Source: an uncultured Roseobacter sp.
GTDB lineage: Bacteria; Pseudomonadota; Alphaproteobacteria; Rhodobacterales; Rhodobacteraceae
Direction: 5' to 3'
Assembly: GCF_947488185.1 (NCBI RefSeq)
Contig: NZ_CANKYM010000003.1
Coordinates: forward strand, 384,873 to 448,872
DNA: 64,000 bases
The notes beneath the pieces were generated by a model that was not told the DNA's origin, did no database searches, and worked only from the letters and a program-made list of their open reading frames with translations. A program made the translations under genes and the position numbers. This document shows positions 51,599 through 61,758 of the stretch, piece by piece. Each line of letters starts with the position of its first letter. Positions within the stretch are counted from its first letter, which is position 1.

Positions 51599-52837
51599 AT
51601 GCCTGTTCTGGTGATGAAATTCGGTGGCACCTCCGTGGCCACGCTGGACCGTATCCGGCGCGCGGCCAAGCGCGTTGGCGTCGAAGTGGCCAAGGGCTAC
51701 GATGTGATCGTCATCGTGTCGGCCATGTCGGGCAAGACCAATGAACTTGTGGGCTGGGTGAACGAGACATCGCCGCTCTATGATGCGCGCGAATATGATG
51801 CTGTGGTCTCCTCCGGCGAAAACGTGACCGCCGGGCTGATGGCGCTGACCCTGCAGGAAATGGACGTGCCCGCGCGCAGTTGGCAGGGTTGGCAGGTGCC
51901 TGTGAAAACCACCTCCGCCCATTCCGCCGCGCGGATCGAGGAAATTCCCCCGGACAATATCATGGCGAAGTTCGGCGAGGGCATGAAGGTTGCCGTTGTC
52001 GCCGGGTTTCAGGGGGTGAGCCCCGAGGGGCGGATCACCACGCTGGGACGGGGCGGGTCCGATACAACGGCTGTGGCCTTCGCTGCGGCTTTCGAAGCAG
52101 AGCGCTGTGACATTTATACGGATGTGGATGGTGTCTACACCACCGATCCGCGGGTCAGCCCAAAGGCACGCAAACTGGAAAAGATCGCCTTTGAGGAAAT
52201 GCTCGAGCTCGCGTCGCTGGGGGCAAAGGTCCTGCAGACACGGTCTGTGGAACTCGCGATGCGCTACAAGGTGCGGCTGCGCGTGCTCAGCAGTTTTGAA
52301 GAACAATCGGATAACGCAGGGACGCTGGTCTGCGACGAGGAGGATATCATGGAAAGCAATGTGGTGGCGGGCGTGGCCTTTTCACGCGATGAAGCAAAGA
52401 TGACCCTTGTCAGCGTGGCCGACCGCCCGGGCATCGCGGCCAGTATCTTTACGGCCCTGAGCGATGGCGGCGTGAACGTCGACATGATCGTTCAGAACAT
52501 CTCCGAGGAAGGTCGCACGGATATGACCTGGTCCTGCCCGACCGATCAGGTCGCGCGGGCTGAAAAAGCCGTAGCGGACGCCAAAGCCGATGGTGTGATC
52601 AACTTTCACGAAGTCATCGCCGACACGGATGTGGCCAAGGTCTCTGTTGTGGGGATCGGCATGCGGTCCCACACCGGGGTTGCCGCGAAAATGTTTCAGG
52701 TGCTGAGTGCCGAAGGCATCAACATCAAGGTCATTACCACGTCGGAGATCAAGATTTCGGTGCTGATCGACAGGAAATACATGGAACTCGCCGTTCAGGC
52801 GCTGCATGATGCCTTCGAGCTGGAAAAAGCCGCCTGA
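51599..52837 (+). CDS. lysC: Aspartate kinase
   Basis: 412 residues. First step of the lysine/threonine/methionine pathway. Kinase signature VMKFGGTSVA at the N-terminus, GRGGSDTTAVAFAAA, and DIYTDVDGVYTTDPR. Two C-terminal ACT domains (TLVSVADRPGIAASIF; VSVVGIGMRSHTGVAAKMF) suggest feedback control by lysine and threonine. Starts in a GCGCATCATG context; preceded by GGGGCGC. It is followed closely by ptsP. Confidence 0.96.
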   Translation: MPVLVMKFGGTSVATLDRIRRAAKRVGVEVAKGYDVIVIVSAMSGKTNELVGWVNETSPLYDAREYDAVVSSGENVTAGLMALTLQEMDVPARSWQGWQVPVKTTSAHSAARIEEIPPDNIMAKFGEGMKVAVVAGFQGVSPEGRITTLGRGGSDTTAVAFAAAFEAERCDIYTDVDGVYTTDPRVSPKARKLEKIAFEEMLELASLGAKVLQTRSVELAMRYKVRLRVLSSFEEQSDNAGTLVCDEEDIMESNVVAGVAFSRDEAKMTLVSVADRPGIAASIFTALSDGGVNVDMIVQNISEEGRTDMTWSCPTDQVARAEKAVADAKADGVINFHEVIADTDVAKVSVVGIGMRSHTGVAAKMFQVLSAEGINIKVITTSEIKISVLIDRKYMELAVQALHDAFELEKAA

Positions 52838-52886
52838 TCCGCGTTGACTGCGGACGGGTGCTCGAAGACGTGGGAGGATCGCACGC

Positions 52887-55130
52887 GTGGCAGAACGTCT
52901 GGAAACCGGATCGCGCAAGCTGCTGGGGCGGCTGCGCGATGCGATGGCGGGCGATGTCGAAGGACAGGCCCGGCTCGACAAGATCACCCATCTGATTGCC
53001 GACAGCATGGGGTGCGAGGTGTGCTCCATCTATCTCTTCCGCGATGAGGATACGCTGGAGCTCTGCGCCACGGAGGGGCTCAATCAGGACGCGGTGCATA
53101 AAACCCGCATGAAACTGGGCGAGGGCCTTGTGGGCCAGGTGGCGCGGCGCCGTCAGGTGGTGAATACGGCTGATGCGCCTCAGGCCCGGGGGTTCCGCTT
53201 TATGCCGGAAACCGGAGAGGAGGTGTTCTCCAGTTTCCTCGGCGTGCCGGTACAGCGGCTGGGGGAGGCGCTGGGCGTTCTGGTGGTGCAATCCAGAACG
53301 GCGCGCGAGTTTCTGGCGGATGAGGTCTATGCGCTGGAGGTCGTGGCCATGGTGCTGGCTGAGATGACCGAACTTGGCGCTTTCATCGGCGACAACGCGG
53401 CGATGTCCGCGCGCCACTCGCAACCGGCGATGTTCCGCGGAACCGTTGGGCAGGAGGGCGCGGCCGAAGGACATGTCTGGCTGCATGAACCGCGCGTGGT
53501 GGTGACCAACCCGATTGCGGACGATCCCGTGCGTGAGCTGGAGCGCCTGAAAGAAGCGGTCGAACAACTGCGTGTTGGTGTCGACAAAATGCTGGAGATC
53601 GCGGGCAGTCACGACAAGGATCAGCAGCAGGTGCTGGAAGCCTACCGGATGTTCGCCAACTCCAAAGGCTGGATGCGGCGGATGGAGGAAGATATCTCTA
53701 ACGGCCTCTCCGCCGAAGCTGCGGTCGAGAAGGAACAGTCGCTGGCCCGCGCCCGCATGGGGCAGGTGACCGACAATTACCTGCGGGAACGTCTCAGCGA
53801 TCTGGATGATCTCAGTAATCGTCTGCTGCGGATTTTGACCGGGCAGGGGGCGGATACGGGTGCGGAAATGCCCGCCGACCCGATCCTGATCGCGCGCAAT
53901 ATCGGGCCTGCGGAACTGCTGGAATATGGGCGCAGCCTCAAAGGCATCGTGCTCGAAGAAGGGTCAGTGGGCAGCCACGCGGCCATTGTCGCGCGCGCGC
54001 TGGCCATCCCGCTGGTGGTGCATGCCAACCGGGTCACGACTGAGGCGCTGAATGGCGATCACATCATGGTGGATGGGGAGCAGGGCGTCGTGCATCTGCG
54101 TCCTGACGACACCGTGGTCAGCGCCTTCCGCGACAAGATCGCGATGTTGGCCGCCGCGCAGGAGCGTTATGCCTCGATCCGCGACAAACCTGCCGAAACC
54201 AGGGATGGTGCGGTCCTGTCGCTGCACATGAACGCAGGCCTTATGGCGGATCTGCCGTCCCTGCCGAATTCTGGTGCCGAGGGTGTTGGGCTTTTCCGCA
54301 CTGAACTGCAGTTTCTGGTGCGCAACCAGATGCCACGCCGCTCCGAGCTGGTCGCTCTTTACGCGCGGGTGCTGGACGCGGCGCAGGGCAAGCGGGTGAT
54401 TTTTCGCACGCTCGACATCGGGTCGGACAAGGTTCTGCCCTACATGAAACCGAATGACGAGCCCAATCCTGCCCTGGGTTGGCGGGCCATTCGGGTGGGG
54501 CTGGACAAACCGGGCATCATGCGGATGCAGCTGCAGGCCCTGATCCGGGCGGCTGACGGGCGTCCGCTGACGGTGATGTTCCCCTTCGTTGCGCAATTCG
54601 AAGAGTACCGTGCCGCCCGCAGGCTGATGGAAAAGACGCTGGCTGCCGAGGAACGTCTCGGACATGTGCTGCCGGAAACCGTCGAGATCGGGGCCATGCT
54701 GGAAACACCCAGCCTCGCCTTTGCACCGGTGAAGTTTTTCGAGGAGGTGGATTTCCTCTCCATCGGTGGCAATGATTTGAAGCAGTTTTTCTTTGCGGCG
54801 GACCGCGAGAACGAACGCGTGCGCCGTCGCTATGACACGCTGAACGTCTCTTTCCTGAGCTTTCTTGAGGGCATCGTCGAACGCTGTGCCAAGACGGGCA
54901 CACCGCTGTCGTTTTGCGGCGAGGACGCCGGACGCCCGGTTGAGGCCATGTGTCTTGCAGCGATTGGATTGCGCAGTCTTTCGATGCGCCCTGCCTCAAT
55001 CGGTCCGGTGAAGAACCTGCTCCGCCGCAGCAATCTGGAAGAGGTTCGCAAGGTCATCGCGGACGCGCGCCACCGCGGTGAAATGTCGGTGCGTCCGGCC
55101 GTCATGGAGTGGCTGCGCACTCAAGGTTGA
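52887..55130 (+). CDS. ptsP: Phosphoenolpyruvate-protein phosphotransferase PtsP (EI-Ntr)
   Basis: 747 residues. Nitrogen-type PTS enzyme I: an N-terminal GAF domain (about 10-155, KITHLIADSMGCEVCSIYLF), a phosphohistidine domain with the active His in GSVGSHAAIVARAL (about 360), and a PEP-utilising barrel with GVGLFRTELQFL, RTLDIGSDK and LSFCGEDAG. It passes phosphate from PEP to NPr and links carbon with nitrogen state. The GTG at 52887 has GGAGG upstream. Adjacency to lysC is common in alphaproteobacteria. Confidence 0.95.
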   Translation: MAERLETGSRKLLGRLRDAMAGDVEGQARLDKITHLIADSMGCEVCSIYLFRDEDTLELCATEGLNQDAVHKTRMKLGEGLVGQVARRRQVVNTADAPQARGFRFMPETGEEVFSSFLGVPVQRLGEALGVLVVQSRTAREFLADEVYALEVVAMVLAEMTELGAFIGDNAAMSARHSQPAMFRGTVGQEGAAEGHVWLHEPRVVVTNPIADDPVRELERLKEAVEQLRVGVDKMLEIAGSHDKDQQQVLEAYRMFANSKGWMRRMEEDISNGLSAEAAVEKEQSLARARMGQVTDNYLRERLSDLDDLSNRLLRILTGQGADTGAEMPADPILIARNIGPAELLEYGRSLKGIVLEEGSVGSHAAIVARALAIPLVVHANRVTTEALNGDHIMVDGEQGVVHLRPDDTVVSAFRDKIAMLAAAQERYASIRDKPAETRDGAVLSLHMNAGLMADLPSLPNSGAEGVGLFRTELQFLVRNQMPRRSELVALYARVLDAAQGKRVIFRTLDIGSDKVLPYMKPNDEPNPALGWRAIRVGLDKPGIMRMQLQALIRAADGRPLTVMFPFVAQFEEYRAARRLMEKTLAAEERLGHVLPETVEIGAMLETPSLAFAPVKFFEEVDFLSIGGNDLKQFFFAADRENERVRRRYDTLNVSFLSFLEGIVERCAKTGTPLSFCGEDAGRPVEAMCLAAIGLRSLSMRPASIGPVKNLLRRSNLEEVRKVIADARHRGEMSVRPAVMEWLRTQG

Positions 55131-55561
55131 TGCCGGGTCGTGCCCTCTTGTTTGCGAGAAGTTTTAGACAATCGGCTTGAGATAGATGAGGGTGAGCAGC
55201 GCGGCAGGGCTCTCCCTCATTCGGTATCGTCCGAACGCGCAAGTAAGGGGTGGATGGGATCGACAAATGCCTCACCAAACGATCAAGAAACCAACCGGTT
55301 TTTACATGGACAACTCGATTTTCCCGGACAGGCTGGACGCGACGCGCGAGCAGCCCTTGAAAGCACCCTAAGCCCTGTCACAGCCAGGACGAGGGCGGTT
55401 GGGGACGGGGCTCAGCTGTCATAGTGCCAGTAGCTGTCGTTAGGCGGATCAGCCGTTCCGGTCCCTTGACGCCAGCGCGCGCGGAGTGTCAGACAGTCGA
55501 CATATGCATCTGGAAAACCAGTCATTTCGGTGCCTTGCAAAAGGATCATGGAACCGACATT
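55131..55561. other. Intergenic region at the left edge of the glycan island
   Basis: 431 bases without a convincing gene. A 34-codon frame (55267-55371) has no recognisable product. The region must contain the promoter for the glycan genes. It marks the change from GC-rich core to AT-richer island. Confidence 0.5.
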
Positions 55562-56359
55562 ATGACGTCGCGGTTACAGGGACTAAATCATCAGATGCGC
55601 AGAAAAATACGCCGGCTTCTGGGGTTGGACAAAGTAGAAGCCAACCAGAAAGCTGTCTCAAAACCCGGTTTGGTGACCGCAAATCCAGAATTTGTTGATG
55701 GGTTTCTGACTGGCCTGATTGCACACGAAGGTAAAATCGGTGTGCTGCAGTGCGGTGCGAATGATGGCGTTACGGTGGACCCGATCAACAGATTTCTGAT
55801 CAGGAACAAGTCCCATGTAAAGGCCGTTCTGGTAGAACCCTTGCCGGATATTTTTGAGCAGCTGAAAGAGAACTACGCCGGGAACGAAAACGTTGCCTGC
55901 CTGAATGTAGCTCTGGGCCCGGAAGGGAAGCTTACTCTTTACCGCCTGAAAGCCGAGTATTCAGATCGGTATCGCGGCATCATCGCCTCTGGTATTACGT
56001 CCTTTGATCGAAATCACGTTCTTGAAAAGTCGATGAATCTTGTAGGTATTGATGAAATTCCACCAGAGGACCGTATTGAAGAGGTAGAGGTGGAATGTAT
56101 GACAGTGTCACGTTTGATCGATGATCACGCGGATCGGCTAGGCGATCAACCATTCGTGCAGATCGATGCCGAGGGATTCGATGATCAGGTGGTTTATTCC
56201 GTCGATCTTGAACGGCACAGGCCGCTGGGCTTCGGTTACGAGTTCAATAAACTCTCAATCGAAAAGCTTGGCAAGCTCAGAGAACACCTGGCTCGCCATG
56301 GCTATTCGATCGTTACGTGGAGTAAGTCGGATGAACTGGCGTATCTCGTCAGGAGCTGA
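55562..56359 (+). CDS. FkbM family methyltransferase
   Basis: 265 residues. SAM-dependent methyltransferase of the FkbM type. The SAM motif is VLQCGANDGVTVDP (about 58-71); the conserved FkbM helix/strand VECMTVSRLIDDHADRL followed by FVQIDAEGFDDQVVYSVDL is clear. FkbM enzymes O-methylate sugars or polyketides. It is the first gene of the glycan island and lies 72 bases before the sulfotransferase. Start at the first ATG of the conserved frame; another ATG lies 10 codons later. Confidence 0.9.
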   Translation: MTSRLQGLNHQMRRKIRRLLGLDKVEANQKAVSKPGLVTANPEFVDGFLTGLIAHEGKIGVLQCGANDGVTVDPINRFLIRNKSHVKAVLVEPLPDIFEQLKENYAGNENVACLNVALGPEGKLTLYRLKAEYSDRYRGIIASGITSFDRNHVLEKSMNLVGIDEIPPEDRIEEVEVECMTVSRLIDDHADRLGDQPFVQIDAEGFDDQVVYSVDLERHRPLGFGYEFNKLSIEKLGKLREHLARHGYSIVTWSKSDELAYLVRS

Positions 56360-56431
56360 TGATTTTCTAGAGCTCAAACTGCATCAAAGAACGCAGGGCA
56401 GTTTGGCTCGAATGCACCTTAGGAGAGCGCA

Positions 56432-57244
56432 ATGAAAGTGGATATGTTCCATATCGGGCCTCAAAAGACCGCAACGACGTGGTTTTTCGATGCGATCCGC
56501 CATCACCCGGATGTTGCCGTTCCTCCCAAAGATTCAGTACATTACTTCGACATGCACTATCTGCGCGGAGAAGACTGGTATCATGGGCTGTTTCCCACTG
56601 GAAATTTCACACGATATCTTGACCCTACGCCCAGTCACATCAGGGACCATGATGCCGCAAAGCGTATTCATGCCTATAACCCTGATGCGCGCATAATCAT
56701 CAGTGCGCGCCATCCTGTTGAACGGGCTTTTTCGCACTACTGGCACGAGAAAAAGAAATTGAAGATCGGCTTTTCGTTCGAAGAAGTCTTTGAGAACTAC
56801 GATCTGTTTGACACTTGGGTTTTACCCGGAATGTATGCAGGTCACTACAGAAGATATGCAGAGCTGTTCGGCGAGGAGAATGTGTTTATCGGCTTTTTCG
56901 ATGATGTTTCCGCGAACCCGCAAAAACTGATGGATGAAATCTGTGACTTTGTCGGGATTTCCAGATTTGAGCGCCCCGATCTGTTCGCGCGTCGCGTGAA
57001 CGTCGCAGGGGAACGCAAGTCCCAGCGACGCAAAGCTGCGGATAAGATCATGATGCGTTACCGCCTGCTGCGATCTGTAATGAAACGCTATGACAGGGCC
57101 ATGGGTCGCAAGACAATGGAGACCCTTGCCGACATTGATGACCGTTGTATTGCAAAGCTGTACGAAGTTTTTGAACCTGATATCTTGGATCTGGAACGTA
57201 TCTCGGGGCGGGACTTGTCGGCGTGGCGAAGCAAGAGATGGTAG
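56432..57244 (+). CDS. Sulfotransferase
   Basis: 270 residues, PAPS-dependent sulfotransferase family. The 5'-phosphosulfate loop is GPQKTATTWF (about 9-18) and the 3'-phosphate motif IIISARHPVERAFSHYWHEKK (about 89-109) is intact. Probable target is a sugar in the glycan made by this island. GGAG precedes the ATG, with low GC compared with the flanks. It overlaps the next gene's start. Confidence 0.9.
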   Translation: MKVDMFHIGPQKTATTWFFDAIRHHPDVAVPPKDSVHYFDMHYLRGEDWYHGLFPTGNFTRYLDPTPSHIRDHDAAKRIHAYNPDARIIISARHPVERAFSHYWHEKKKLKIGFSFEEVFENYDLFDTWVLPGMYAGHYRRYAELFGEENVFIGFFDDVSANPQKLMDEICDFVGISRFERPDLFARRVNVAGERKSQRRKAADKIMMRYRLLRSVMKRYDRAMGRKTMETLADIDDRCIAKLYEVFEPDILDLERISGRDLSAWRSKRW

Positions 57245-58047
57245 ACGTGCCCGAGCGGGACGCGGTGGTCTATCTACATGACATCCGCGAAACCACTGAC
57301 GGGCTGTCTGGTGCCAATCTGAGCAATGCAGATCTGCTTTCGGATGTGGAAACTTACCTTGAAGAAAGCGGCAAAAAAGTTCTTACGGCGGATGATGGTT
57401 ACCGGTCCGTCCGGCTCCTTTTGCCGTTGCTTGAGCGGACCGGGGCACGACTGGTTTTGTTCCTCACAACGGGCTTTTTGGACCGCACGGTTTTTCCCTA
57501 CGAGATTGTCGCGTCCAACATGGTGTCGACGTTGCCCCGCGTTCAAGTTTTTGGAGAAGAGTTTGACACCGGTAGCGATCCAGAGGCGCGGGAAGCAGCG
57601 TTCAAAAGAGTGCATAGGGCGCTGAAACCGCAGTCTTACAAACGGCGTGTTCGTTTGATCGACCGTTTGGCGGCTGAAAACAACACCACCAAAGAACAGT
57701 TCGTCAGTGATGTTTTCCTATCGTGGGACGAAGCCGCTGAGTTGGCCGGGCATTCGCAGATTGACATTGGGGCGCACTCCCACAGGCACCTGCATCTGCC
57801 GGATGTCGGGAAACGGACACAGCTTTACGAATTGCTGTTTCCGCGCCTACGGCTGGCCCGCAGGCTGAGAACGCCGGTCACGTCGATGGCTTATCCCTAT
57901 GGTGGTGAAAACGCACGGGTGCAGAGATACGCGCGGGCCTGCGGCTACCGCAGCGCATTTGGGACATCGCCTGAAAGCGCAGGCCCCTATGCGCGACCAC
58001 GGCAGACGTTAACGGACGCGCTGAACGAACTTTCCGGCCACCAATGA
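57238..58047 (+). CDS. Polysaccharide deacetylase (NodB-like)
   Basis: 269 residues. Metal-dependent deacetylase: DDG motif in LTADDGYRSVRLLLPLL (the first Asp pair), and HSHRHLHLP for the HxxxH site in the middle, with PYGGEN (PxGG) further on. No signal peptide, so it acts in the cytoplasm or on lipid-linked sugars. The ATG at 57238 overlaps the sulfotransferase stop; a GTG five codons earlier is the alternative. Its stop overlaps the next start (ATGA). Confidence 0.85.
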   Translation: MVDVPERDAVVYLHDIRETTDGLSGANLSNADLLSDVETYLEESGKKVLTADDGYRSVRLLLPLLERTGARLVLFLTTGFLDRTVFPYEIVASNMVSTLPRVQVFGEEFDTGSDPEAREAAFKRVHRALKPQSYKRRVRLIDRLAAENNTTKEQFVSDVFLSWDEAAELAGHSQIDIGAHSHRHLHLPDVGKRTQLYELLFPRLRLARRLRTPVTSMAYPYGGENARVQRYARACGYRSAFGTSPESAGPYARPRQTLTDALNELSGHQ

Positions 58048-58904
58048 AACCCCGCTTTTTAGTCATAACACTGCACTCCGGCGAAAATGAGTTTGGCGCG
58101 TGCAAGGCATCTGTGGCGGCTCAGCAGGGAGTAGATGTCAGCCACGAGGTTATTGCCGGGCTGGACAATGAGGCGGCACATAAAGCGCTCTATCAGATGA
58201 TCATGAGCAACGCGGATTCCTATGATCGTTTTCTGAAGCTGGACGCGGATATGGTTCTGAACCGGCCAACGGCTCTTCAGGAAGTGAACCGGGTTTTTGA
58301 GAACAATCCTGGTGTCGACCATGTGGTATCGATGGTTCAGGATCACTACACAAACCGCGCAATTTACGGGGTACACGGTTTTAGCCCGCGCGTCCGATGG
58401 GAATTGGAAAAACACGACCAGCTGTTTGTTGATCCTGATCCGCAATACGAAGGAACGATGTTGCGGGATCCCGAGGGCTTGGCAATTTATGTTGATCACG
58501 CCCCTGATCCTGACAGGTATCAGGCTTTCCATTTCGGGTTTCACCGGACCCTTAAGCTGATGCAGATGATCAAAAACAAGCAGTCCGCAAGGCATATCCA
58601 GTACCAGTTGGGTATTTTGAAAGATGCTGAGACCTACTACGAAAAAGATGGGCCAGAGACCCTGGGGATGACCGTTCTTGCCGCCGATTTGGTTCGCCGG
58701 GGGGAGTTGACTGCAAAAACCGGGGACAAGAACAACGCTCAGGTCGAAGCAGCTTTCCGGAAGATAGAAAACCTGTCCGATGATCAAGTGCGCAAAAGGG
58801 TGCGTATGGGGAAGCCAGCGAGGATGTTGGCCTATTGGTGGTTGCTGCTCAGGATACGTCGGAAAGTGGAACGGGCAGAACGTCAAATTGCGCGGAACAG
58901 ATAG
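58044..58904 (+). CDS. Putative glycosyltransferase (GT-A-like)
   Basis: 286 residues. The region ALYQMIMSNADSYDRFLKLDADMVLNRP has a DxD motif for nucleotide-sugar and metal binding. The N-terminus lacks a signal. The C-terminus is basic (AYWWLLLRIRRKVERAERQ), suited to membrane association. Its ATG overlaps the deacetylase stop by four bases. I place it as glycosyltransferase by the DxD and the setting; the exact family is not certain. Confidence 0.65.
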   Translation: MKPRFLVITLHSGENEFGACKASVAAQQGVDVSHEVIAGLDNEAAHKALYQMIMSNADSYDRFLKLDADMVLNRPTALQEVNRVFENNPGVDHVVSMVQDHYTNRAIYGVHGFSPRVRWELEKHDQLFVDPDPQYEGTMLRDPEGLAIYVDHAPDPDRYQAFHFGFHRTLKLMQMIKNKQSARHIQYQLGILKDAETYYEKDGPETLGMTVLAADLVRRGELTAKTGDKNNAQVEAAFRKIENLSDDQVRKRVRMGKPARMLAYWWLLLRIRRKVERAERQIARNR

Positions 58905-59120
58905 GATCGCGGGGCCTCAAGGGGGCAGACATGTCTGGATGACCGGATGACCTGCCCCCGCGCCGCAAGTCTGCCAAAAGCGCTCTTTATGTCGGATGTC
59001 TTTCATCTATAAGGGGATACCAACGCCACAGCGCGTGAGGTCACCAGGTTTACGAGCCTGGATTTGTGCCAGGAGTCCGGCATCGCCAGCCCATTCAACT
59101 GAAATAAAGAAAACTGACTT

Positions 59121-60074
59121 ATGAAAAAGCAGACAACGATCCGGTTTGTTGTACACCGCAAGAGGATCAACTTCGGCAGTGCTGAGTTGCGGGTCGTGCA
59201 GCTTATCAGGATACTTGAACAACAACTGGGCTCACGGGTCAGGATCGAAATTGAAAAACTGCCTCGCCGTCGCGGCCTGGGCCAGGAACTTTGGGCCCTG
59301 AGGCAAAAACCGGGCGATGTAATCGTATTTGCAAAGATCTCGCTGCCGGAACTGCGGAGTCGCGTGCTGGATATCCTGAGATACCGTGGTGCTCTCACCT
59401 GTCTCGATTACGTGGACTCCGATCTGAGACTGGTCACGAAGCGACGGGCTGATGTGCATATCGCGGCATCAGAGAGCGCTCTGCGGAAGATGCGGGATCT
59501 GATCAGCCAAGCGGAAGCTTCAGGCGCGCCAGTGTCCGGCCAGCCCTTCCTCCTGCATCACAATACGGATGCACGCCTTGCGGGTCTTAAGGTCCGTCCG
59601 TCTGACAGTCTGAACGCCGTTTACTTCGGGGATATCCGAAACACGATCATTTCAGCTTCTATCGCTAAGCGCATATCTGTTCTGAACATTGATCGTGCCG
59701 ATCAGATCGAAGATGCAAGTAAAACTCTGCCTGACTACAACTTGCACTATTGCGTGCGCAGGATGGTTGAAGAAGAACCCGGCGACATCGTGGCCAAGCC
59801 TTTTACCAAAGGGTTTATTGCAGCCCAGATGGGGGCGCCTGTTTTAATCAACAAGGACGTTGATGATGCTGTCGAACTACTGGGGAATGACTACCCCTTC
59901 CTGATTGCGGATAACTCTGAAACGGCCATTCTGGACGGTCTTGATCTGGCCGAGGATGCATATGGAGGCCCTGCCTGGCAAGAAGCACTGAGCCGAATGG
60001 CGCAGATGCGACAGGTGTTTAGCCATGAAGCGATTGCGCGTCAGTTCGGGGACATTCTGGATTATCTGACCTGA
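59121..60074 (+). CDS. Putative GT-B-fold glycosyltransferase
   Basis: 317 residues. The N-terminal half has Rossmann-like strands (TIRFVVHRKRINFGSAELRVVQLIRIL; DVIVFAKISLPELRSRV), and the C-terminal half contains GDIVAKPFTKGFIAAQMGAPVLINKDVDDAV, similar to the sugar-nucleotide site of GT-B enzymes. No signal peptide. It lies 216 bases after the previous gene, and its stop converges on a minus-strand methyltransferase. Function beyond the fold is not assigned. Confidence 0.6.
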   Translation: MKKQTTIRFVVHRKRINFGSAELRVVQLIRILEQQLGSRVRIEIEKLPRRRGLGQELWALRQKPGDVIVFAKISLPELRSRVLDILRYRGALTCLDYVDSDLRLVTKRRADVHIAASESALRKMRDLISQAEASGAPVSGQPFLLHHNTDARLAGLKVRPSDSLNAVYFGDIRNTIISASIAKRISVLNIDRADQIEDASKTLPDYNLHYCVRRMVEEEPGDIVAKPFTKGFIAAQMGAPVLINKDVDDAVELLGNDYPFLIADNSETAILDGLDLAEDAYGGPAWQEALSRMAQMRQVFSHEAIARQFGDILDYLT

Positions 60075-60089
60075 CCCTTGGCCGGTGGT

Positions 60090-60836
60090 TCAGGAGCGTG
60101 CAATCAATGGGTCGAGCGGCGAATAGGGCACACGTGCTTTCGGGTGGCGCTGAAGAAAATCCCTGACGGTTATCAGATTCAGCAATGTATGACGGTCCCG
60201 CTCCAGATTTTCGTATCCCGACACGGATCCGGAATAACATATCTGTCTGCCCGGGCGCACAAAACCCACGCCCCAGTCGACATCCACGACATACATTTCA
60301 AGGTTCGGACTTTCGACACGGTGCCGCGCATATCCCTCCCAGCTTGTGCCGTTCCAAGATGGAAAAGTGCCGTTCACCTCGTATTCCTCACGGGCATGGA
60401 AAGCCGTCGGAGGGTTCAGGTCGTGCAACAGAATAACGCCGCCGGGGTTGAGTGCTGCAAGTGCGCCATTGATATCGCGGTATACCTGCTCGCCGGTGTG
60501 CAGCCCGTCAATGAAGATAATGTCGAACGTATCCGCAGTCGTCTTGAAATACTCATCTGACGTGCAGCAATGGTCTGCTTCGGCGGTCGGGTCGGGATCA
60601 ACGGATGTTCGAAACTCTGCAAGAATATTCTCGTGCATGTCCGACTTGTTCCGTGTGCCAATCTCGAGATAGTGCCTGTAGCCATAGACTGTGACCAGAT
60701 GGTTCACCAGCGCGATCCGGTTGGCTTCGCATTTTCCATGCGCAAAGCCATATATACCGTGTGTGCCCATCAGGGTCCGATAGCCAACGAAGCGGCTCGC
60801 TTTGCTGCGCAGCTTTCTTAGTTTTTTGCTTTTCAT
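60090..60836 (-). CDS. Class I SAM-dependent methyltransferase (Methyltransf_24-like)
   Basis: 248 residues. SAM site HYLEIGTRNKSDMHE (about 55-69), the acidic ends of later strands in FRTSVDPDP and FDIIFIDGLHTGEQVYRDI, and NPGGVILLHDLNPP. AAAGGA precedes the ATG at 60836. Probably modifies a sugar or lipid in the island. It is the last gene of the minus-strand half. Confidence 0.85.
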   Translation of the reverse strand: MKSKKLRKLRSKASRFVGYRTLMGTHGIYGFAHGKCEANRIALVNHLVTVYGYRHYLEIGTRNKSDMHENILAEFRTSVDPDPTAEADHCCTSDEYFKTTADTFDIIFIDGLHTGEQVYRDINGALAALNPGGVILLHDLNPPTAFHAREEYEVNGTFPSWNGTSWEGYARHRVESPNLEMYVVDVDWGVGFVRPGRQICYSGSVSGYENLERDRHTLLNLITVRDFLQRHPKARVPYSPLDPLIARS

Positions 60837-60936
60837 GCGACGTCCTTTAATGGCTGAATTTCCTGCCTGCAATTCAAAGATATCTGCACGTGCCACTATA
60901 CAACAAAGGCAGGTATCGGTTGCATGTTGCTGCAGA

Positions 60937-61758
60937 CTACGGCAGCCCGTGGCTTTCCTTCATCTTGAGGATGTTCCGCAAAATTCTGTTTTTGCGACGC
61001 TTGTAGAGTATTCTCGCAAAGGACAGGGCCCGCGGCTTGTCGACTGTATTGGATCGAATGTCGCGCGCGCGCTGATCGTCACGAATAACCGGCCAGTCGG
61101 CCACCTCTGTCATTGGAAAATCCAACCGCGTCCATTTCTGCCGGCCGATGTGTTCAGCGAGATTCAGTGTCAATTGATCACGCCTGCAATAGCGCAGGAA
61201 CAACTCAAACCAAAGGGCATTCAGTTCATCTGTTTTTACGTCACCGGCCATCTGAATCATGATGGTGTTCTGTGTCAGATCAGGCATGTGGGGCAGGTCC
61301 ACAGACTGAAATGTTCGGTGTAGCAGTCGCCAGGTCTCCTCGTTGAAAAGTCCGACCTGGTAGCAGGTGTCCAGCTCGTCTCGAACGAATTGTCTGGTCT
61401 GATGCCGGAAAAGGTAGCGTCCGGGTGTCGGCGGGGCCGCGAGTTGTTGGGAAATTCTGTCTATGATTTCAGCGGGTGAGGAAACAAGCGAAGCCCGATT
61501 GTCCACGTAAATTGACCAAGTGTACTCCGGAAAAAAAAGGTGCGGCATCAGTTTTGCCCGCCGCGATTCATGCAGCGGTCCGAGGGCATCAGAGCGCTGA
61601 TGCAATAGCCTGATGCCATCGGGAACACTGAGATCCCGGCGATCCGTGACCAATACGCGATCATACTCTTCGCCGGTTCCCAGAGACGTTGGGTTGAAGG
61701 GTTCGGGCTCACCAAAAAAACAACCATAAACAACGATTTGGTTTTTCTTGGTTGTCAT
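60937..61758 (-). CDS. DUF616-type glycosyltransferase
   Basis: 273 residues. Fits the DUF616/MUCI70-like domain by EYDRVLVTDRRDLSVPDG followed by SRRAKLMPHLFFPEYTWSIYVDNRASL, where VDN takes the place of DxD. Basic C-terminus (LYKRRKNRILRNILKM). Such proteins are putative glycosyltransferases in surface-glycan loci. The ATG at 61758 was chosen over the GTG two codons upstream because of AAGGG spacing. Confidence 0.75.
   Translation of the reverse strand: MTTKKNQIVVYGCFFGEPEPFNPTSLGTGEEYDRVLVTDRRDLSVPDGIRLLHQRSDALGPLHESRRAKLMPHLFFPEYTWSIYVDNRASLVSSPAEIIDRISQQLAAPPTPGRYLFRHQTRQFVRDELDTCYQVGLFNEETWRLLHRTFQSVDLPHMPDLTQNTIMIQMAGDVKTDELNALWFELFLRYCRRDQLTLNLAEHIGRQKWTRLDFPMTEVADWPVIRDDQRARDIRSNTVDKPRALSFARILYKRRKNRILRNILKMKESHGLP

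Noticed and set aside
55267-55371. 34-codon frame before the FkbM gene
   Set aside because: No recognisable product and no clear ribosome site; could be a gene remnant but there is no support.
58921-58959. GGGGGCAG/CTGCCCCC inverted repeat after the GT-A-like gene
   Set aside because: Large loop of about 23 bases and no T-run; not strong enough to call terminator or attachment site.
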